Below, piece after piece: positions 26,795 through 36,435 of a stretch of 64,000 bases of DNA. The notes beneath the pieces are model-generated. The model did not search any database. It saw nothing but the letters and a program-made list of their open reading frames with translations, and was not told the DNA's origin. Source of the stretch: Paenibacillus silviterrae (GTDB taxonomy: Bacteria > Bacillota > Bacilli > Paenibacillales > NBRC-103111). The first letter of the stretch is position 1. Every line of letters begins with the position of its first letter. A program made the translations under genes and the position numbers. The DNA lies in assembly GCF_030167925.1 (NCBI RefSeq), contig NZ_JASKUT010000002.1:1-64000 (forward strand). The letters run 5' to 3'.

Positions 26795-27005
26795 GATCAC
26801 GGAGGGGAAGCGGCTGCTAAGAGAAAAGCCAAATCTGAATAATTCGGATATCGCTTATCTGATCGGCCTCCTTTCGGCGTCTCATTTCAACCGTCATTTC
26901 AAAGCTATGACGGGCACAACGCCGACGAAATACCGAAAACAATTCACGGAGAACCGTAGCTGAAAAGTAGTCAAGTATCATCAAATTTCCCGTCAACTAT
27001 CGGCA
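26795..27005 (+). repeat. 211-bp direct repeat, copy 2 (truncated araC 3-prime end)
   Basis: A copy of 18593-18803 standing without the rest of the regulator gene; in frame it encodes the last HTH and ends in FTENRS instead of FTENRI. It begins 30 nt after the permease stop codon. The two copies flank the kinase-regulator-amidohydrolase-transporter block, the signature of a duplication or recombination junction. Confidence 0.85.
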
Positions 27006-27270
27006 ATATACCATGTTCATAGTCAACGTATAATGAAAGGGCGCAAGAAAACTACGTTGAGGAGGGAACAGATGGAAGCGGCATGAAGAAGCGGTGTCCA
27101 ACGATTTTGGCAGAGCCGGGGAGCGTTCGGGACGAAAGAGAGAATGAACAGCGTTCTGTGGAATAGGTGCAGAAGCCTTCGGCGTTACGCTTAGAAGAAG
27201 TTACCGCAGAAGAAGGAACTGTACGGGTGTACGGTTAAAATGGTGGAATCGAGAGCGAGGGGAAGTTTTA
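27006..27270. other. Intergenic stretch with candidate promoter
   Basis: Contains a second GTCAAC hexamer directly before TATAAT (27029-27034), with no good -35 hexamer, as often seen for activator-dependent promoters. No coding sequence was recognised. It precedes the orphan binding-protein gene. Confidence 0.35.
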
Positions 27271-28575
27271 ATGAAGCGAAGATTTGCGCAAATGATGATG
27301 TTATGCAGCCTCATTGTTGTTGCCGCCTGCTCGGGGCAACAGTCGCCGCCGGAAGAAGGCAATCAGGCGGTGAGTGAAGTGGCGGCTCCTCCGGAAAGAA
27401 AAGAACCGGTGAATCTGGTCTTCTATACCACCGCCGGCTGGACGGAGGAAGCATTTAATGAACGCTTTGGAGATACGATACGCAAGAAGTTCCCGGAATA
27501 TACGATTAAGGCGATATTTTCAGGACCCGGGACGACCTTTAACGAAATGATTGTCAGCAATCAGCAGGTGGATATATATTGGCAAGATATTAACAGTACG
27601 ATTCCCAACTTGATGGAATACGGACTGGCGTACGATATGAGTGATTTGATCAAAAAATACCAGGTTCCCGTAGAAAAATTGGAACCGTCTTCAATCGCCG
27701 GGATTCGCTCCATGTCGGAGGGGAAAATGTATGCACTTCCGGTGGTTCTCAATACGGCCGTCTTATACTATAACAAGGATATTTTTGACAGACTCGCGCT
27801 TCCGTATCCCAGGGATGATATGGGATGGGATGAAGTGCTTGAGCTGGGGAGACGAGCGAATCGTCAAGAGGGAGGAGTGGAGTATCTGGGGATTCGCAAC
27901 GGGACGCAGCCCCATGCGAACTTGAATCCGCTTTCCGTTCCGTTTATTGATCCCGTCACTTTAAAACCGACCATTACGCGGGATGAACGGTGGAGAACGA
28001 TCTTTACTCAAATGATTGATATGAGAAAAACGATGAACAACACGAATGCCAGCTTCGTGCGCGACCCGAAAGTGGCGATGTCGGCCGATCTGGCCAATAT
28101 TTTCTTGAACAATGACATGACCATGATGAATTGGGACATGGTCACGTATCCGCAATATCCAGAGTTCCCTGATCGGGGAGCGCAGCCGCTGCCAACCTTA
28201 TTCGGAATTACTTCCACAAGTAAATTCAAAGATGAGGCGATGCTGGTCCTGAAGCATTTATTGTCGGAGGAGGTGCAGCTGGGCTACTCGAAGCGGGCGA
28301 TTATTCCGGCCCTGCAGGATGAAGGGGTTCTCAAGCAGTTTGGAACACAAGTCACATACAAAGATACGGTGTATAAGGACAAGAATTTCCAGGCGATTAT
28401 TAAGAAGAAGTTTGCCCCGATTCCCCCGAAGACCAGATTCGAGACGATTGCCAGAGCGCCGCACGACAAACCGTTGTCTGATTTGGTGAAGGGCACGATC
28501 GACTTAAACACCGCCTTCAGACAGATCGATGAAGAGTTAAGCAAGCTGATCGAGGATGCAAAGGCGAGAGAGTGA
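27271..28575 (+). CDS. Orphan extracellular solute-binding lipoprotein
   Basis: 434 residues with lipobox LIVVAACSG (Cys20). The binding-protein fold is indicated by LVFYTTAGWTEEAFNERFGD, YYNKDIFDRLALPYP and MGWDEVLELG. There are no permease genes next to it; the next gene is a secreted GH43 protein. It may serve the importer at 25-26.8 kb, present ligand to the sensor kinase, or be a leftover of a lost transporter. Confidence 0.85.
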   Translation: MKRRFAQMMMLCSLIVVAACSGQQSPPEEGNQAVSEVAAPPERKEPVNLVFYTTAGWTEEAFNERFGDTIRKKFPEYTIKAIFSGPGTTFNEMIVSNQQVDIYWQDINSTIPNLMEYGLAYDMSDLIKKYQVPVEKLEPSSIAGIRSMSEGKMYALPVVLNTAVLYYNKDIFDRLALPYPRDDMGWDEVLELGRRANRQEGGVEYLGIRNGTQPHANLNPLSVPFIDPVTLKPTITRDERWRTIFTQMIDMRKTMNNTNASFVRDPKVAMSADLANIFLNNDMTMMNWDMVTYPQYPEFPDRGAQPLPTLFGITSTSKFKDEAMLVLKHLLSEEVQLGYSKRAIIPALQDEGVLKQFGTQVTYKDTVYKDKNFQAIIKKKFAPIPPKTRFETIARAPHDKPLSDLVKGTIDLNTAFRQIDEELSKLIEDAKARE

Positions 28576-28863
28576 GACGGCTCCGTATCCGTTCGGTTAG
28601 AGGGTCGATGGTTTCCGGTATGAGGTTCGCTGAACCGCATACCGGCCAATCGGCGTCCGGTGTAAGCGCTTCGGCAAGCGCGAAATACGGCACACCTGCT
28701 GAAGCGAATTGATGGGGGGAGACGACAAGGCATATCCGAAATTCGGAAGGGCTGACAGGCGGAGGTGGCGAAGGAAAGAGCGCTGGCAAAAGCAATAACT
28801 GAAAATGAAAGTGGTTGCGTAAAGAGCTGCCGCAAGGGACAAAACATGAGTTGAGGTGAGTTC
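28576..28863. other. Intergenic stretch without recognised gene
   Basis: Open frames on the minus strand here continue antisense into the flanking genes and lack ribosome sites. Nothing else was identified. Confidence 0.4.
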
Positions 28864-31800
28864 ATGAGAGAACGAACACGTATTTTGGGACTGGCTTTGT
28901 TTTTCACATTGACTGTATGTATGGCCGTACTGGTGCCGCATGCTTATGCAGAAAGCACGCAGACGGTGTATGTGGATGCACTGCAGGGACTGGACACGAA
29001 TAGCGGCGAGTCTGCCTCCACGGCGTTCCAGACGCTGGAACGCGCCATTCAGGAGGTGGGCGAAGACGGCGGAACGGTGGTGCTGGTCTCCGATTATGTT
29101 CTGAGCTCGGATTATACCGAGCCGCCGCATAGCGGAGTCATCACCTTGACATCGGATGACGGCATGCAGGACTATGGCGCGAAGCTTGCTTTTCCGGGCT
29201 CCAGCCAGAAGGTGTACCGGTTGTCGGGACCTGCCGAGTTCCGCAATGTAACGATCGTGACCAGCGGGTGGACGGTGTTCGCCGCACAGTTTCATCCGAT
29301 TGTGTTCGGGGAAGGAATTACGGCCTTAAGCACGGTTTCGAGCACAACAAGACAAATCTTCGTCGTTGGCGGATACGAGGCCCCGCAGAGCAACAGTGTG
29401 GCGCTGAATCTGGACTCGCATATTACGATCAATAGCGGAGCCTTTCACATGGTCAGCGGATTTACAAGAACGAGAGGGATAGCGACACAAACCTATACCG
29501 GCACCTCACATATTACGGTGAACGGGGGCGAAATTACAGAGCTGTTCGGGGCTTCTCTGTACAATCATTTTTCCGGCAGTACGGTCATTCGCGTCACTGG
29601 CGGCACCATCGGCAAAATCAATGCCGGCGGAGACGTCACGAGGCGGCTGAACGGCACGGCGGACATTACGCTGCTCGGCGGCACGGTAAATACGATTGAT
29701 GTGAACAATGTGGTAGGCGATGCGACGCTTACGCTTGACGGCGTGACATACAGCGACGTTGCGGTGACTTATGCTTCGCAAGCGATTCAAAATCTTGCTA
29801 TACAAGCGGGCTCGGAGAAGACCGCGAAATATAACGCGCTGCATTACAGCGGGGCCCAAATCGCTCAGCTGGAGCAAGTGTTCGACAGAGTGGAAAATTT
29901 TACGCAGACGTATGTCAGCGAGGGCGCCTCCGGGAACGGCTGTACCGTACAAGACCCGTGCGGCAGCTTGCAGGAAGCCTATGAGCTGATCCGGTCCGCA
30001 GGCGGAATGATCCGTATCCGCGGTTCCGTGCTGTGGGACTTTGCTGCTACTGCGCCGCAGGCGAATGGGAGAGTGACGTTTACGAGTGAGGAAGGCGAGG
30101 CAGCGGGAGAGATTGTTTTTCCGCGCGATGCCTATGTGCGGCTTGAAGGCGATGTCACCTTCGAGAACGTCGAGCTGCGGCAGCAAGACAGCATGACGCT
30201 GCATGCCGATGGAAGCCGACTCGTCATCGGGCACGGTGTCGTCACGGACGATCCGGACGGCATAACCGTATCCGGCGGCGCGGGCGGATCTTCACTTGCG
30301 ATTTATAGCGGATCGTTCGAGCGGGTTGTCGGCGCGGTCTATCTGAACAACGATTTGGCGGGCACGGTTGCGGTTTCGGTCTACGGGGGAACGATCGGCC
30401 AGCTCTGGTCTGGAACAACCGAGTTGTACTCTGTTGCGCGTACTGAAACCTCGGTGTATGGCGGAGTCATCGGTTCCGTCTACTCCTCTGCAGGCCATGT
30501 TACGGAGGCTTTCGTCCTGCGCCTGTACGGCGGCAGTGTTGATTCGGTGGTGCTGGACAGACTGGATCGGGACGTCATGCTGCGGCTTGCCGGTGCCGAG
30601 GTAAACCATATTTCCGTTTCGCAATTGGGCGTGGAAGAGGCGAACCGAACACTGATGTATACACCCGCCCACACGGCAGTCATAGCGGGGATTGAAGCAT
30701 GGTTTAACAACATCATCACGAACCGGTACGTCTACCTGGAGGATGGCGGAACAGGCGACGGCAGCCACCCCGCCAATCCGGTCGGCGATCTGAACGAGGC
30801 CATCGGTCTTCTGGGAGAGGACGGCTATGTCGTCGTTAGCGGCAAGTACACCATCCGCACAAGGTATACGGTAGCGCCGCACAGCAACCATGTGACCGTG
30901 ACGTCTTACGATGAGGATCAAGATTACAGATCCGGCGGCGCAGCCCTTGACCTTGGGAGCGATTTACTGCTTGGGGGAGAGATGTCCTTTGAGACGCTTC
31001 AGTTCCATGCTCCTGCATTCGCCGTTATATTCGGAATGGGGCATCCGCTGACCATCGGCGAAGAGGTGGACACTACGCTCACGCTGGGGAACCGGACGTA
31101 TATCAACCTCATTGGCGGACACTATCGCGATACGGTGACGCCGGAAATACGTCTGGAGGTGAATAGCGGGAACTGGTCGGTGCTGCGCGGGGGATCCAAT
31201 TACAAAGGGGCGCAAGCCGATAACCTGGACATCGAGATTACGGTGAACGGCGGAACGTTCCATAACTATGTCGCCGGCGCACCGAGAGACCGGAGCTCAG
31301 GCAAGATCGAGTTTACGGTGAATGGCGGTGTATTCAAGCAAGGATTGTTTGTCGTGCATGAATATGTGGAGGATGGCGTCATGGACAACGGCTCGTATGA
31401 TGCCGAGTTCACTATCAACGGCGGCGAGTTCTGGAAGATGATCGCTCCCGCCCGCAACAAAACAACGACGTTGGACGGCACCTACCATGTCGAACTGAAA
31501 GGCGGCGATTTCAGCCATCTTACGGACTTCCGCGGTACGGAGGGGTACGAAGGCGATATGACCAGCTTCCTGGACATCGGGCCTAACTTCGATATCCATG
31601 CGGAGCCGCAAGGCACGACCACGTTTACCAACTATATTCGCAGCGGTGCGGACCCGTTTATGTTCTACTACAACGGATTTTATTATTATACCTCAACAGG
31701 CGCGAGCTCCATCGTTTTGCATAAAGCAGCGAATATTGCGGATTTGCAGACATCAACAGGATATACCATTCTCAGACCGACGTATGGGCAAAATCTGTGG

Positions 31801-32727
31801 TCTCCTGAAATTCATTATTTCTCAGCCGCAGAGGTCGGAGAGCAGCATGCCGGCTGGTACATGTTTCTCTCCTTCGACGATGGGACAACGGCCAATCAGC
31901 GGCAGCATGTAGTCAAAGCGCTGGATGGGGATAATCTGATCGGGCCTTGGGGCCACCCCATTACGGGAGAGGTGAATGTTCCGCTCAAGTTAGTCCATGA
32001 GGATGACCCGGCATTTAACAACGATGAGTTCGTCGCGGGGACAACGGTCATTCGGATCGGCGGCAAAGCCTATCTGATCTATGTGTCTGAGACAGGACGC
32101 GGCACGTCAAATTTCCACCAGACCATCAATCTCAGCGAGTTTGACAATCCGTGGACCCTTACAGGGGACCCAGCCATACTTGTTGTCCCTGAATACGCAT
32201 GGGAGATGGGCGGTTACGGGCAAAGCACGACCGATCCGAACCATTGGTACCCGAAGGTCGTTGAAGGCGCTGCAGCGGTATACGGAGACAATGGCGAGGT
32301 ATATCTTGTATACACCGGGAGTGGATACTGGACCATCCATTATGCGCTCGGTTATATGAAGTTTCTGGGCGGAGATCCGCTGGATTCGTCGAACTGGGTC
32401 AAACACCCGACCCCGATTCTTTCAAAGTCCAACACGATCAATGGCAGCGGCCACGGCTCCGTCTTTACCGATGGGGACGGAACGAGGTGGATTGCTTATC
32501 ACGCTTATGTGGGCACAGATACATCGAGCGGGCGATTTGCCTTTGTGGAGCCTTATTATGCTGATGAAAATGGGGTCGTCATCGGCAACGGCTCAGGACA
32601 TCCGGCGTCCTTGGAGACCGAATACACGGTTCCTGTGAACCGGACGACACTTTACGAGAAAACGTCAGGATTTACTGTGACGGACGATACGCCGGCGGGC
32701 CGGAAGAGTAAGAACACTCGGAGATGA
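28864..32727 (+). CDS. Secreted protein with three repeat modules and a C-terminal GH43 domain
   Basis: 1287 residues. A signal peptide (about 1-30) is followed by three long modules that each start alike: VYVDALQGLDTNSG..AFQTL..AI near 36, TYVSEGASGNG..GSLQEAY near 349 and RYVYLEDGGTGDG..DLNEAI near 620. Each continues with many short strands such as ITVNGGEI, IRVTGGTI and FTINGGEF, consistent with right-handed beta-helix folds. The C-terminal GH43 propeller (about 920-1265) has GADPFMFY (Asp930), LWSPEIHYF, NNDEFVAG (1054-1055) and VVEGAAAV (Glu1134). Arabinan- or galactan-type substrates are likely. No wall anchor was seen. Confidence 0.8.
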   Translation: MRERTRILGLALFFTLTVCMAVLVPHAYAESTQTVYVDALQGLDTNSGESASTAFQTLERAIQEVGEDGGTVVLVSDYVLSSDYTEPPHSGVITLTSDDGMQDYGAKLAFPGSSQKVYRLSGPAEFRNVTIVTSGWTVFAAQFHPIVFGEGITALSTVSSTTRQIFVVGGYEAPQSNSVALNLDSHITINSGAFHMVSGFTRTRGIATQTYTGTSHITVNGGEITELFGASLYNHFSGSTVIRVTGGTIGKINAGGDVTRRLNGTADITLLGGTVNTIDVNNVVGDATLTLDGVTYSDVAVTYASQAIQNLAIQAGSEKTAKYNALHYSGAQIAQLEQVFDRVENFTQTYVSEGASGNGCTVQDPCGSLQEAYELIRSAGGMIRIRGSVLWDFAATAPQANGRVTFTSEEGEAAGEIVFPRDAYVRLEGDVTFENVELRQQDSMTLHADGSRLVIGHGVVTDDPDGITVSGGAGGSSLAIYSGSFERVVGAVYLNNDLAGTVAVSVYGGTIGQLWSGTTELYSVARTETSVYGGVIGSVYSSAGHVTEAFVLRLYGGSVDSVVLDRLDRDVMLRLAGAEVNHISVSQLGVEEANRTLMYTPAHTAVIAGIEAWFNNIITNRYVYLEDGGTGDGSHPANPVGDLNEAIGLLGEDGYVVVSGKYTIRTRYTVAPHSNHVTVTSYDEDQDYRSGGAALDLGSDLLLGGEMSFETLQFHAPAFAVIFGMGHPLTIGEEVDTTLTLGNRTYINLIGGHYRDTVTPEIRLEVNSGNWSVLRGGSNYKGAQADNLDIEITVNGGTFHNYVAGAPRDRSSGKIEFTVNGGVFKQGLFVVHEYVEDGVMDNGSYDAEFTINGGEFWKMIAPARNKTTTLDGTYHVELKGGDFSHLTDFRGTEGYEGDMTSFLDIGPNFDIHAEPQGTTTFTNYIRSGADPFMFYYNGFYYYTSTGASSIVLHKAANIADLQTSTGYTILRPTYGQNLWSPEIHYFSAAEVGEQHAGWYMFLSFDDGTTANQRQHVVKALDGDNLIGPWGHPITGEVNVPLKLVHEDDPAFNNDEFVAGTTVIRIGGKAYLIYVSETGRGTSNFHQTINLSEFDNPWTLTGDPAILVVPEYAWEMGGYGQSTTDPNHWYPKVVEGAAAVYGDNGEVYLVYTGSGYWTIHYALGYMKFLGGDPLDSSNWVKHPTPILSKSNTINGSGHGSVFTDGDGTRWIAYHAYVGTDTSSGRFAFVEPYYADENGVVIGNGSGHPASLETEYTVPVNRTTLYEKTSGFTVTDDTPAGRKSKNTRR

Positions 32728-32762
32728 GGCTGTTCCAGCGAGCAGAGCCAGGAGCAGTAAGA

Positions 32763-32787
32763 AACGGAGCCCGGACAGGGCTCCGTT
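32763..32787. terminator. terminator, convergent genes
   Basis: A perfect 10-bp stem (32763-32772 with 32778-32787), 5-nt loop, T-run following. It serves the GH43 gene and possibly the convergent oxidoreductase. Confidence 0.8.
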
Positions 32788-32808
32788 TTTCATGCGTACC
32801 TTTTTTCC

Positions 32809-34110
32809 TCAGTGCCCCGGGGATCCGAGCGAATCGCCGGCTTCAGGGGAGCGCTGGGCGTCATCCGGGTTCAGGGAGGTCGCCCCCGGATACTTATCAA
32901 GAACCGGCTGATAATGGACAATCGCTCCGGCTGCCATCAACCTGCGCTGCAGCTCTGCCACAGGGATATCCTGTACCGCACAGCCAAGCTCCAGGGCGAG
33001 CTTTACTGCGGTGCCGGCGGCCTGCCCGGTCACGGCGCAGGTCGAGATGAGACGAGTCGACTCTCTTGCGTGATCAACCGAAGAAATAATTCTGCCTGAC
33101 GCTACAATATTATGCACTCCGGGTGCGATTAGCGTGCGATAGGGGATTTCAAATACATGATAGGGCTTATCCTCTTCCGTGGAGCATCCGACGGCATCCT
33201 CGAACACCTTATTTTTGTCTGCATTGGATAAGACATAGTACCCGGTTATACGCCGTGTTGTCCGCAATTGCGGCAGGGAAGGCAGGGTGGTCAACGTCTC
33301 CGAGTTCCTGTCGAACTGCTTGACCCGGCTTAACAACAGCCTCCTTCCTGCTTTGACAAATTCGGAAATCTCCATGCCGTCATGTATCGTGAACCGTTTC
33401 ATTCCTTCGGGGTGCTTGTGTCCGGTTCGGGTCGAACCATGGGCCTCCAGCTTCAGTCCGCGATATACTTCATTGTTTTCCGCGGCTGCCTCCTGCTTCG
33501 CCAAATTCGTTGAATACGCCCAGTACGTAAGCCAGTTGCCGTCCTCCACACATGCGGCTCCCGCCCGCTTCATCAGATCGGCGTCGCCTGATGCATCTAC
33601 GAACATGGCGGCCCGGTATCCGAGGCGCCCTTCTTTATTCTCGACAATCACTCCCTTGCACCAGCCGTTCTCCACGACAGCAGAGCTGAATACGGTATCG
33701 TACAGGACATCAATTCCTTCCTGCTCCATCAGTTCGTCCAAAGCAAGGATAAACGCATAGGCGTTGAAAACGGTGGCGTAACGGCGCTTCGAAGCTGCAT
33801 GTTCTGGCCTATTGCGCCAAGCCTCCGGCAGATTGTCGTAGCCGTACTTAATTGACAAATGCAGCAGCTCCTCGGCAATTCCGCTCATTATTTTGCGTCC
33901 GTAGCCGTCGCATAGCGCGCATAAGTAAAACACGATCAGTCCGCTGGTAACCAGTCCGCCAAGCGCAATTCCTTTCTCGACGATCAACACTCGCATTCCG
34001 CTGCGACGCGCCGCCAGGGCAGCACTGACACCGGCGATGCCGCCGCCGATAATGATCACGTCGTACTCGTCCTTGATAGGGATTGAGGTCGACTCTGTAA
34101 AATAATTCAT
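32809..34110 (-). CDS. FAD-dependent oxidoreductase (FAD_oxidored family)
   Basis: 433 residues from MNYFTEST, preceded by AAGGAG. The dinucleotide-binding motif is YDVIIIGGGIAGVSAALAAR with VLIVEKG, then LGGLVTSGL, the pattern of PF12831-type oxidoreductases. AMFVDASGDADLMKRAGA is the second FAD-contact region. The family is frequent in Paenibacillus carbohydrate loci with unknown substrate. It lies downstream of two amidohydrolase genes in the same direction but after a terminator, so it may be read through or have its own promoter. Confidence 0.85.
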   Translation of the reverse strand: MNYFTESTSIPIKDEYDVIIIGGGIAGVSAALAARRSGMRVLIVEKGIALGGLVTSGLIVFYLCALCDGYGRKIMSGIAEELLHLSIKYGYDNLPEAWRNRPEHAASKRRYATVFNAYAFILALDELMEQEGIDVLYDTVFSSAVVENGWCKGVIVENKEGRLGYRAAMFVDASGDADLMKRAGAACVEDGNWLTYWAYSTNLAKQEAAAENNEVYRGLKLEAHGSTRTGHKHPEGMKRFTIHDGMEISEFVKAGRRLLLSRVKQFDRNSETLTTLPSLPQLRTTRRITGYYVLSNADKNKVFEDAVGCSTEEDKPYHVFEIPYRTLIAPGVHNIVASGRIISSVDHARESTRLISTCAVTGQAAGTAVKLALELGCAVQDIPVAELQRRLMAAGAIVHYQPVLDKYPGATSLNPDDAQRSPEAGDSLGSPGH

Positions 34111-34158
34111 GGCTCGCAGCTCCTTCGGAAACGTCATATTCGGATAGCCCATTGAACA

Positions 34159-34186
34159 AAGCGGCCTTCATGAGCAAAGGCCGCTT
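34159..34186 (-). terminator. terminator after the amidohydrolase pair
   Basis: A perfect 10-bp stem AAGCGGCCTT/AAGGCCGCTT with an 8-nt loop. Read on the minus strand it follows the amidohydrolase stop codon and ends TTTGTT. Confidence 0.65.
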
Positions 34187-34200
34187 GTTGGCGTTACACC

Positions 34201-35268
34201 TTACAGATTATAAAGCTCCGCCGCATTACTGTACAAAATGCGTTCCTGCAGCGCTTCATCCAGACCCGGCAGTGAGGTTAGCCGGGTATCGGCTTCATGG
34301 TAAGGCAAATTGCTGCAAAACATCAGCGTATCTTGAGCGTGAATGCTAGTCATATATTGGTGGAAGGTCGCTTCATCCGGTGCGGTTTCCAGCGATTGCG
34401 AGGTTACCCGGAAATGCTCGCGGAAATATTCGCTCGGCAGCCGCTTGACCCATGGCGTTTGCACCCGCAAGCTCTTCCAATCCAAATCCAATCTCCACAA
34501 GTAGGGGGCAATCCAGAATGCGCCGCCTTCATTCAGGACAATCCGCAGCTCCGGGAATGTCTCGAACGTGCCCTCAAAGATGAAGCTGGCCATGTGCGCC
34601 ATCATCGTCTGAATACGCGCCGCCTTCCATTCCGCCAGATGGGTGACGTAGCCTGCGCCTGTCGTTGGACTGTTCGTGCCGCCACCTTCCATCCCCGCAT
34701 GAATCATCACCGGCAGGTTATGGCGGACGCACGCTTCATAGATCGGGGAGTAGAAGCGGTTGCCGAACGGGAGCTGCGCGCCGTTGCTGAAGATGACCTG
34801 GGCCCACTGGCCGCTTCCGGCCAACCGGTCGATTTCCTTCGCCGCCAGCAGCGGGTCCTGCTTCGTGACAAAGATCGAGCCTCGGAGCCGGTTGTCCACA
34901 CTGAGCCACTGCTCCTTCGTATAGTCATTGATAGCCGAACAAATCGCAGCCGAGTAGTGTGGATTGCCAACTCCTTGCGCCCCATAGCTTTCGCCGGTTA
35001 GAATACCGTACGCGACATGATTCGGGTTCAGATGCTCTTCCTGCAAAGCGGCCACATCCTTTACACTCTGCGCAGGGCCGCCGGAAGGGGTGCCGCTGGG
35101 CAAGGCGGCGCCGTAGGTAGACATAAGATCGGCGAGCGCCCGCGGAAGGTAGGATTTGATCGCTTTCGTTCCGGTGAAGTGGTGGATATCGCAATCGATG
35201 ATGGCTCGGTGCAGGTCCGGGGAATTCGCAGCTCCGGACGGATGGGTTGAATTTTCTGTAGCATGCAT
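34201..35268 (-). CDS. Amidohydrolase-related protein (COG2159-type), copy 2
   Basis: 355 residues; ATG 35268 has GGGAGG 8 nt upstream. Core motifs are IIDCDIHHFTG, MIHAGMEGGG, MMAHMASFIFEG and FCSNLPYHEAD. The last motif has Asn in place of the Asp that closes the metal site in copies 1 and 3 (CSDYPHWD), so this copy may have altered or lost activity. It lies 33 nt downstream of copy 3 in one operon. Paralogues side by side suggest different substrates or a hetero-oligomer. Confidence 0.8.
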   Translation of the reverse strand: MHATENSTHPSGAANSPDLHRAIIDCDIHHFTGTKAIKSYLPRALADLMSTYGAALPSGTPSGGPAQSVKDVAALQEEHLNPNHVAYGILTGESYGAQGVGNPHYSAAICSAINDYTKEQWLSVDNRLRGSIFVTKQDPLLAAKEIDRLAGSGQWAQVIFSNGAQLPFGNRFYSPIYEACVRHNLPVMIHAGMEGGGTNSPTTGAGYVTHLAEWKAARIQTMMAHMASFIFEGTFETFPELRIVLNEGGAFWIAPYLWRLDLDWKSLRVQTPWVKRLPSEYFREHFRVTSQSLETAPDEATFHQYMTSIHAQDTLMFCSNLPYHEADTRLTSLPGLDEALQERILYSNAAELYNL

Positions 35269-35301
35269 ACATGTAACCTCCCTGACTATAGGCAAACTTA
35301 A

Positions 35302-36435
35302 TTAGTGGTGAAGCTCTTTCCCCTGATCGGCGCGACGAACAGGCAGGCCGTAAAATTCCGCCGCATTGTAATACAACACCCGATCCCATAGCGCGTCGTC
35401 CAGCTTGGGAAGCGCCTGCATCGGCGAATCGAAATCCCAGTGCGGATAGTCGCTGCAGTACATCAAGGTTTTCTCGGCAAACATGCTTTTCATCGATAGA
35501 TCGAATATTTGGCGGTTTGGCGTCGCTTCGAAGGGCTGGGTCGACATTCGAACGTGCTCATGAAAATATTCGCTTGGCGATTTCTTCATCCATGGCAGCT
35601 GAATTCGCTCTTCCATCCAGATCTGATCCAGCTTCCACAAGTAAGGCACGACCCACAGTACGCCAGCCTCCTGCAGGAGTACCTTCAATGTTGGGAAGCG
35701 TTCGAAGGTGCCCTCGAACAGGAAGCTGGCCAAATGTGCCATCATCACCTGCGGCCGGGCGGAGCGAGATTCAACATAATAGGATACATCACCGGCGCCT
35801 GTCGTCGTGCTGTTGACGCCCCCCCCCTCCGCTCCGACATGTATCGTGAACGGCAGATTATGGCGTTCGCAGGCCTGGTAGATCGGATCGTAAAACCGGT
35901 TCCCATAGGGAAGTCTTGCGCCGTTATGCACAAGCACCTGCACCATATCGGGGTGTGAGCCGATCCGGTCGATTTCTTGCGCCGCCACATTCGGTTCATG
36001 CTTCGTAATATAGACCGACCCCTTCAAGCGCTTATCCCGCGAGAGCCAATGCTCCAGCGTATAATCGTTGGTTGCGCTGCAGATCGCCGCTTCATAATCA
36101 TATTGCAGCCGGTTGGCCCCCCCGCCTTCGCCGGTCAAAATCGCATACTCTACATGGTGCGGATCGAGGTGATGCTCCTGCATATATTCAAGCGAGCTGC
36201 CTGCCGGACCTCCCTCAGGTGGAAACGAGTCGGCCATTCTGCCGCCCACGCCGCCGTTAAAATGATGTCCTCCGCCTTGCGGTACGGTGGAAGGCGGCGA
36301 TTCGAGCCATCGTTTCGGCAAATATTCTTTCGTCACATCCAATCCCGTATAATGATGAACATCGCAGTCGATGATCGACTTCTTTACTTTTGGGCGTATC
36401 GCCTTGCCCTGTTGTACAGCATCCGCCGTTTTCAT
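35302..36435 (-). CDS. Amidohydrolase-related protein (COG2159-type), copy 3
   Basis: 377 residues from MKTADAVQQG with GGAGGG upstream. Motifs are IIDCDVHHYTGL, TIHVGAEGGG, MMAHLASFLFEG and CSDYPHWDFDSP, all intact and nearly the same as in copy 1 (22022). It is the first gene of a minus-strand operon, divergent from a Rieske gene. The shared TGAG[DN]xxYY and LxQEAGVLWVVPYLW segments show that the three copies form one subfamily. Confidence 0.82.
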   Translation of the reverse strand: MKTADAVQQGKAIRPKVKKSIIDCDVHHYTGLDVTKEYLPKRWLESPPSTVPQGGGHHFNGGVGGRMADSFPPEGGPAGSSLEYMQEHHLDPHHVEYAILTGEGGGANRLQYDYEAAICSATNDYTLEHWLSRDKRLKGSVYITKHEPNVAAQEIDRIGSHPDMVQVLVHNGARLPYGNRFYDPIYQACERHNLPFTIHVGAEGGGVNSTTTGAGDVSYYVESRSARPQVMMAHLASFLFEGTFERFPTLKVLLQEAGVLWVVPYLWKLDQIWMEERIQLPWMKKSPSEYFHEHVRMSTQPFEATPNRQIFDLSMKSMFAEKTLMYCSDYPHWDFDSPMQALPKLDDALWDRVLYYNAAEFYGLPVRRADQGKELHH

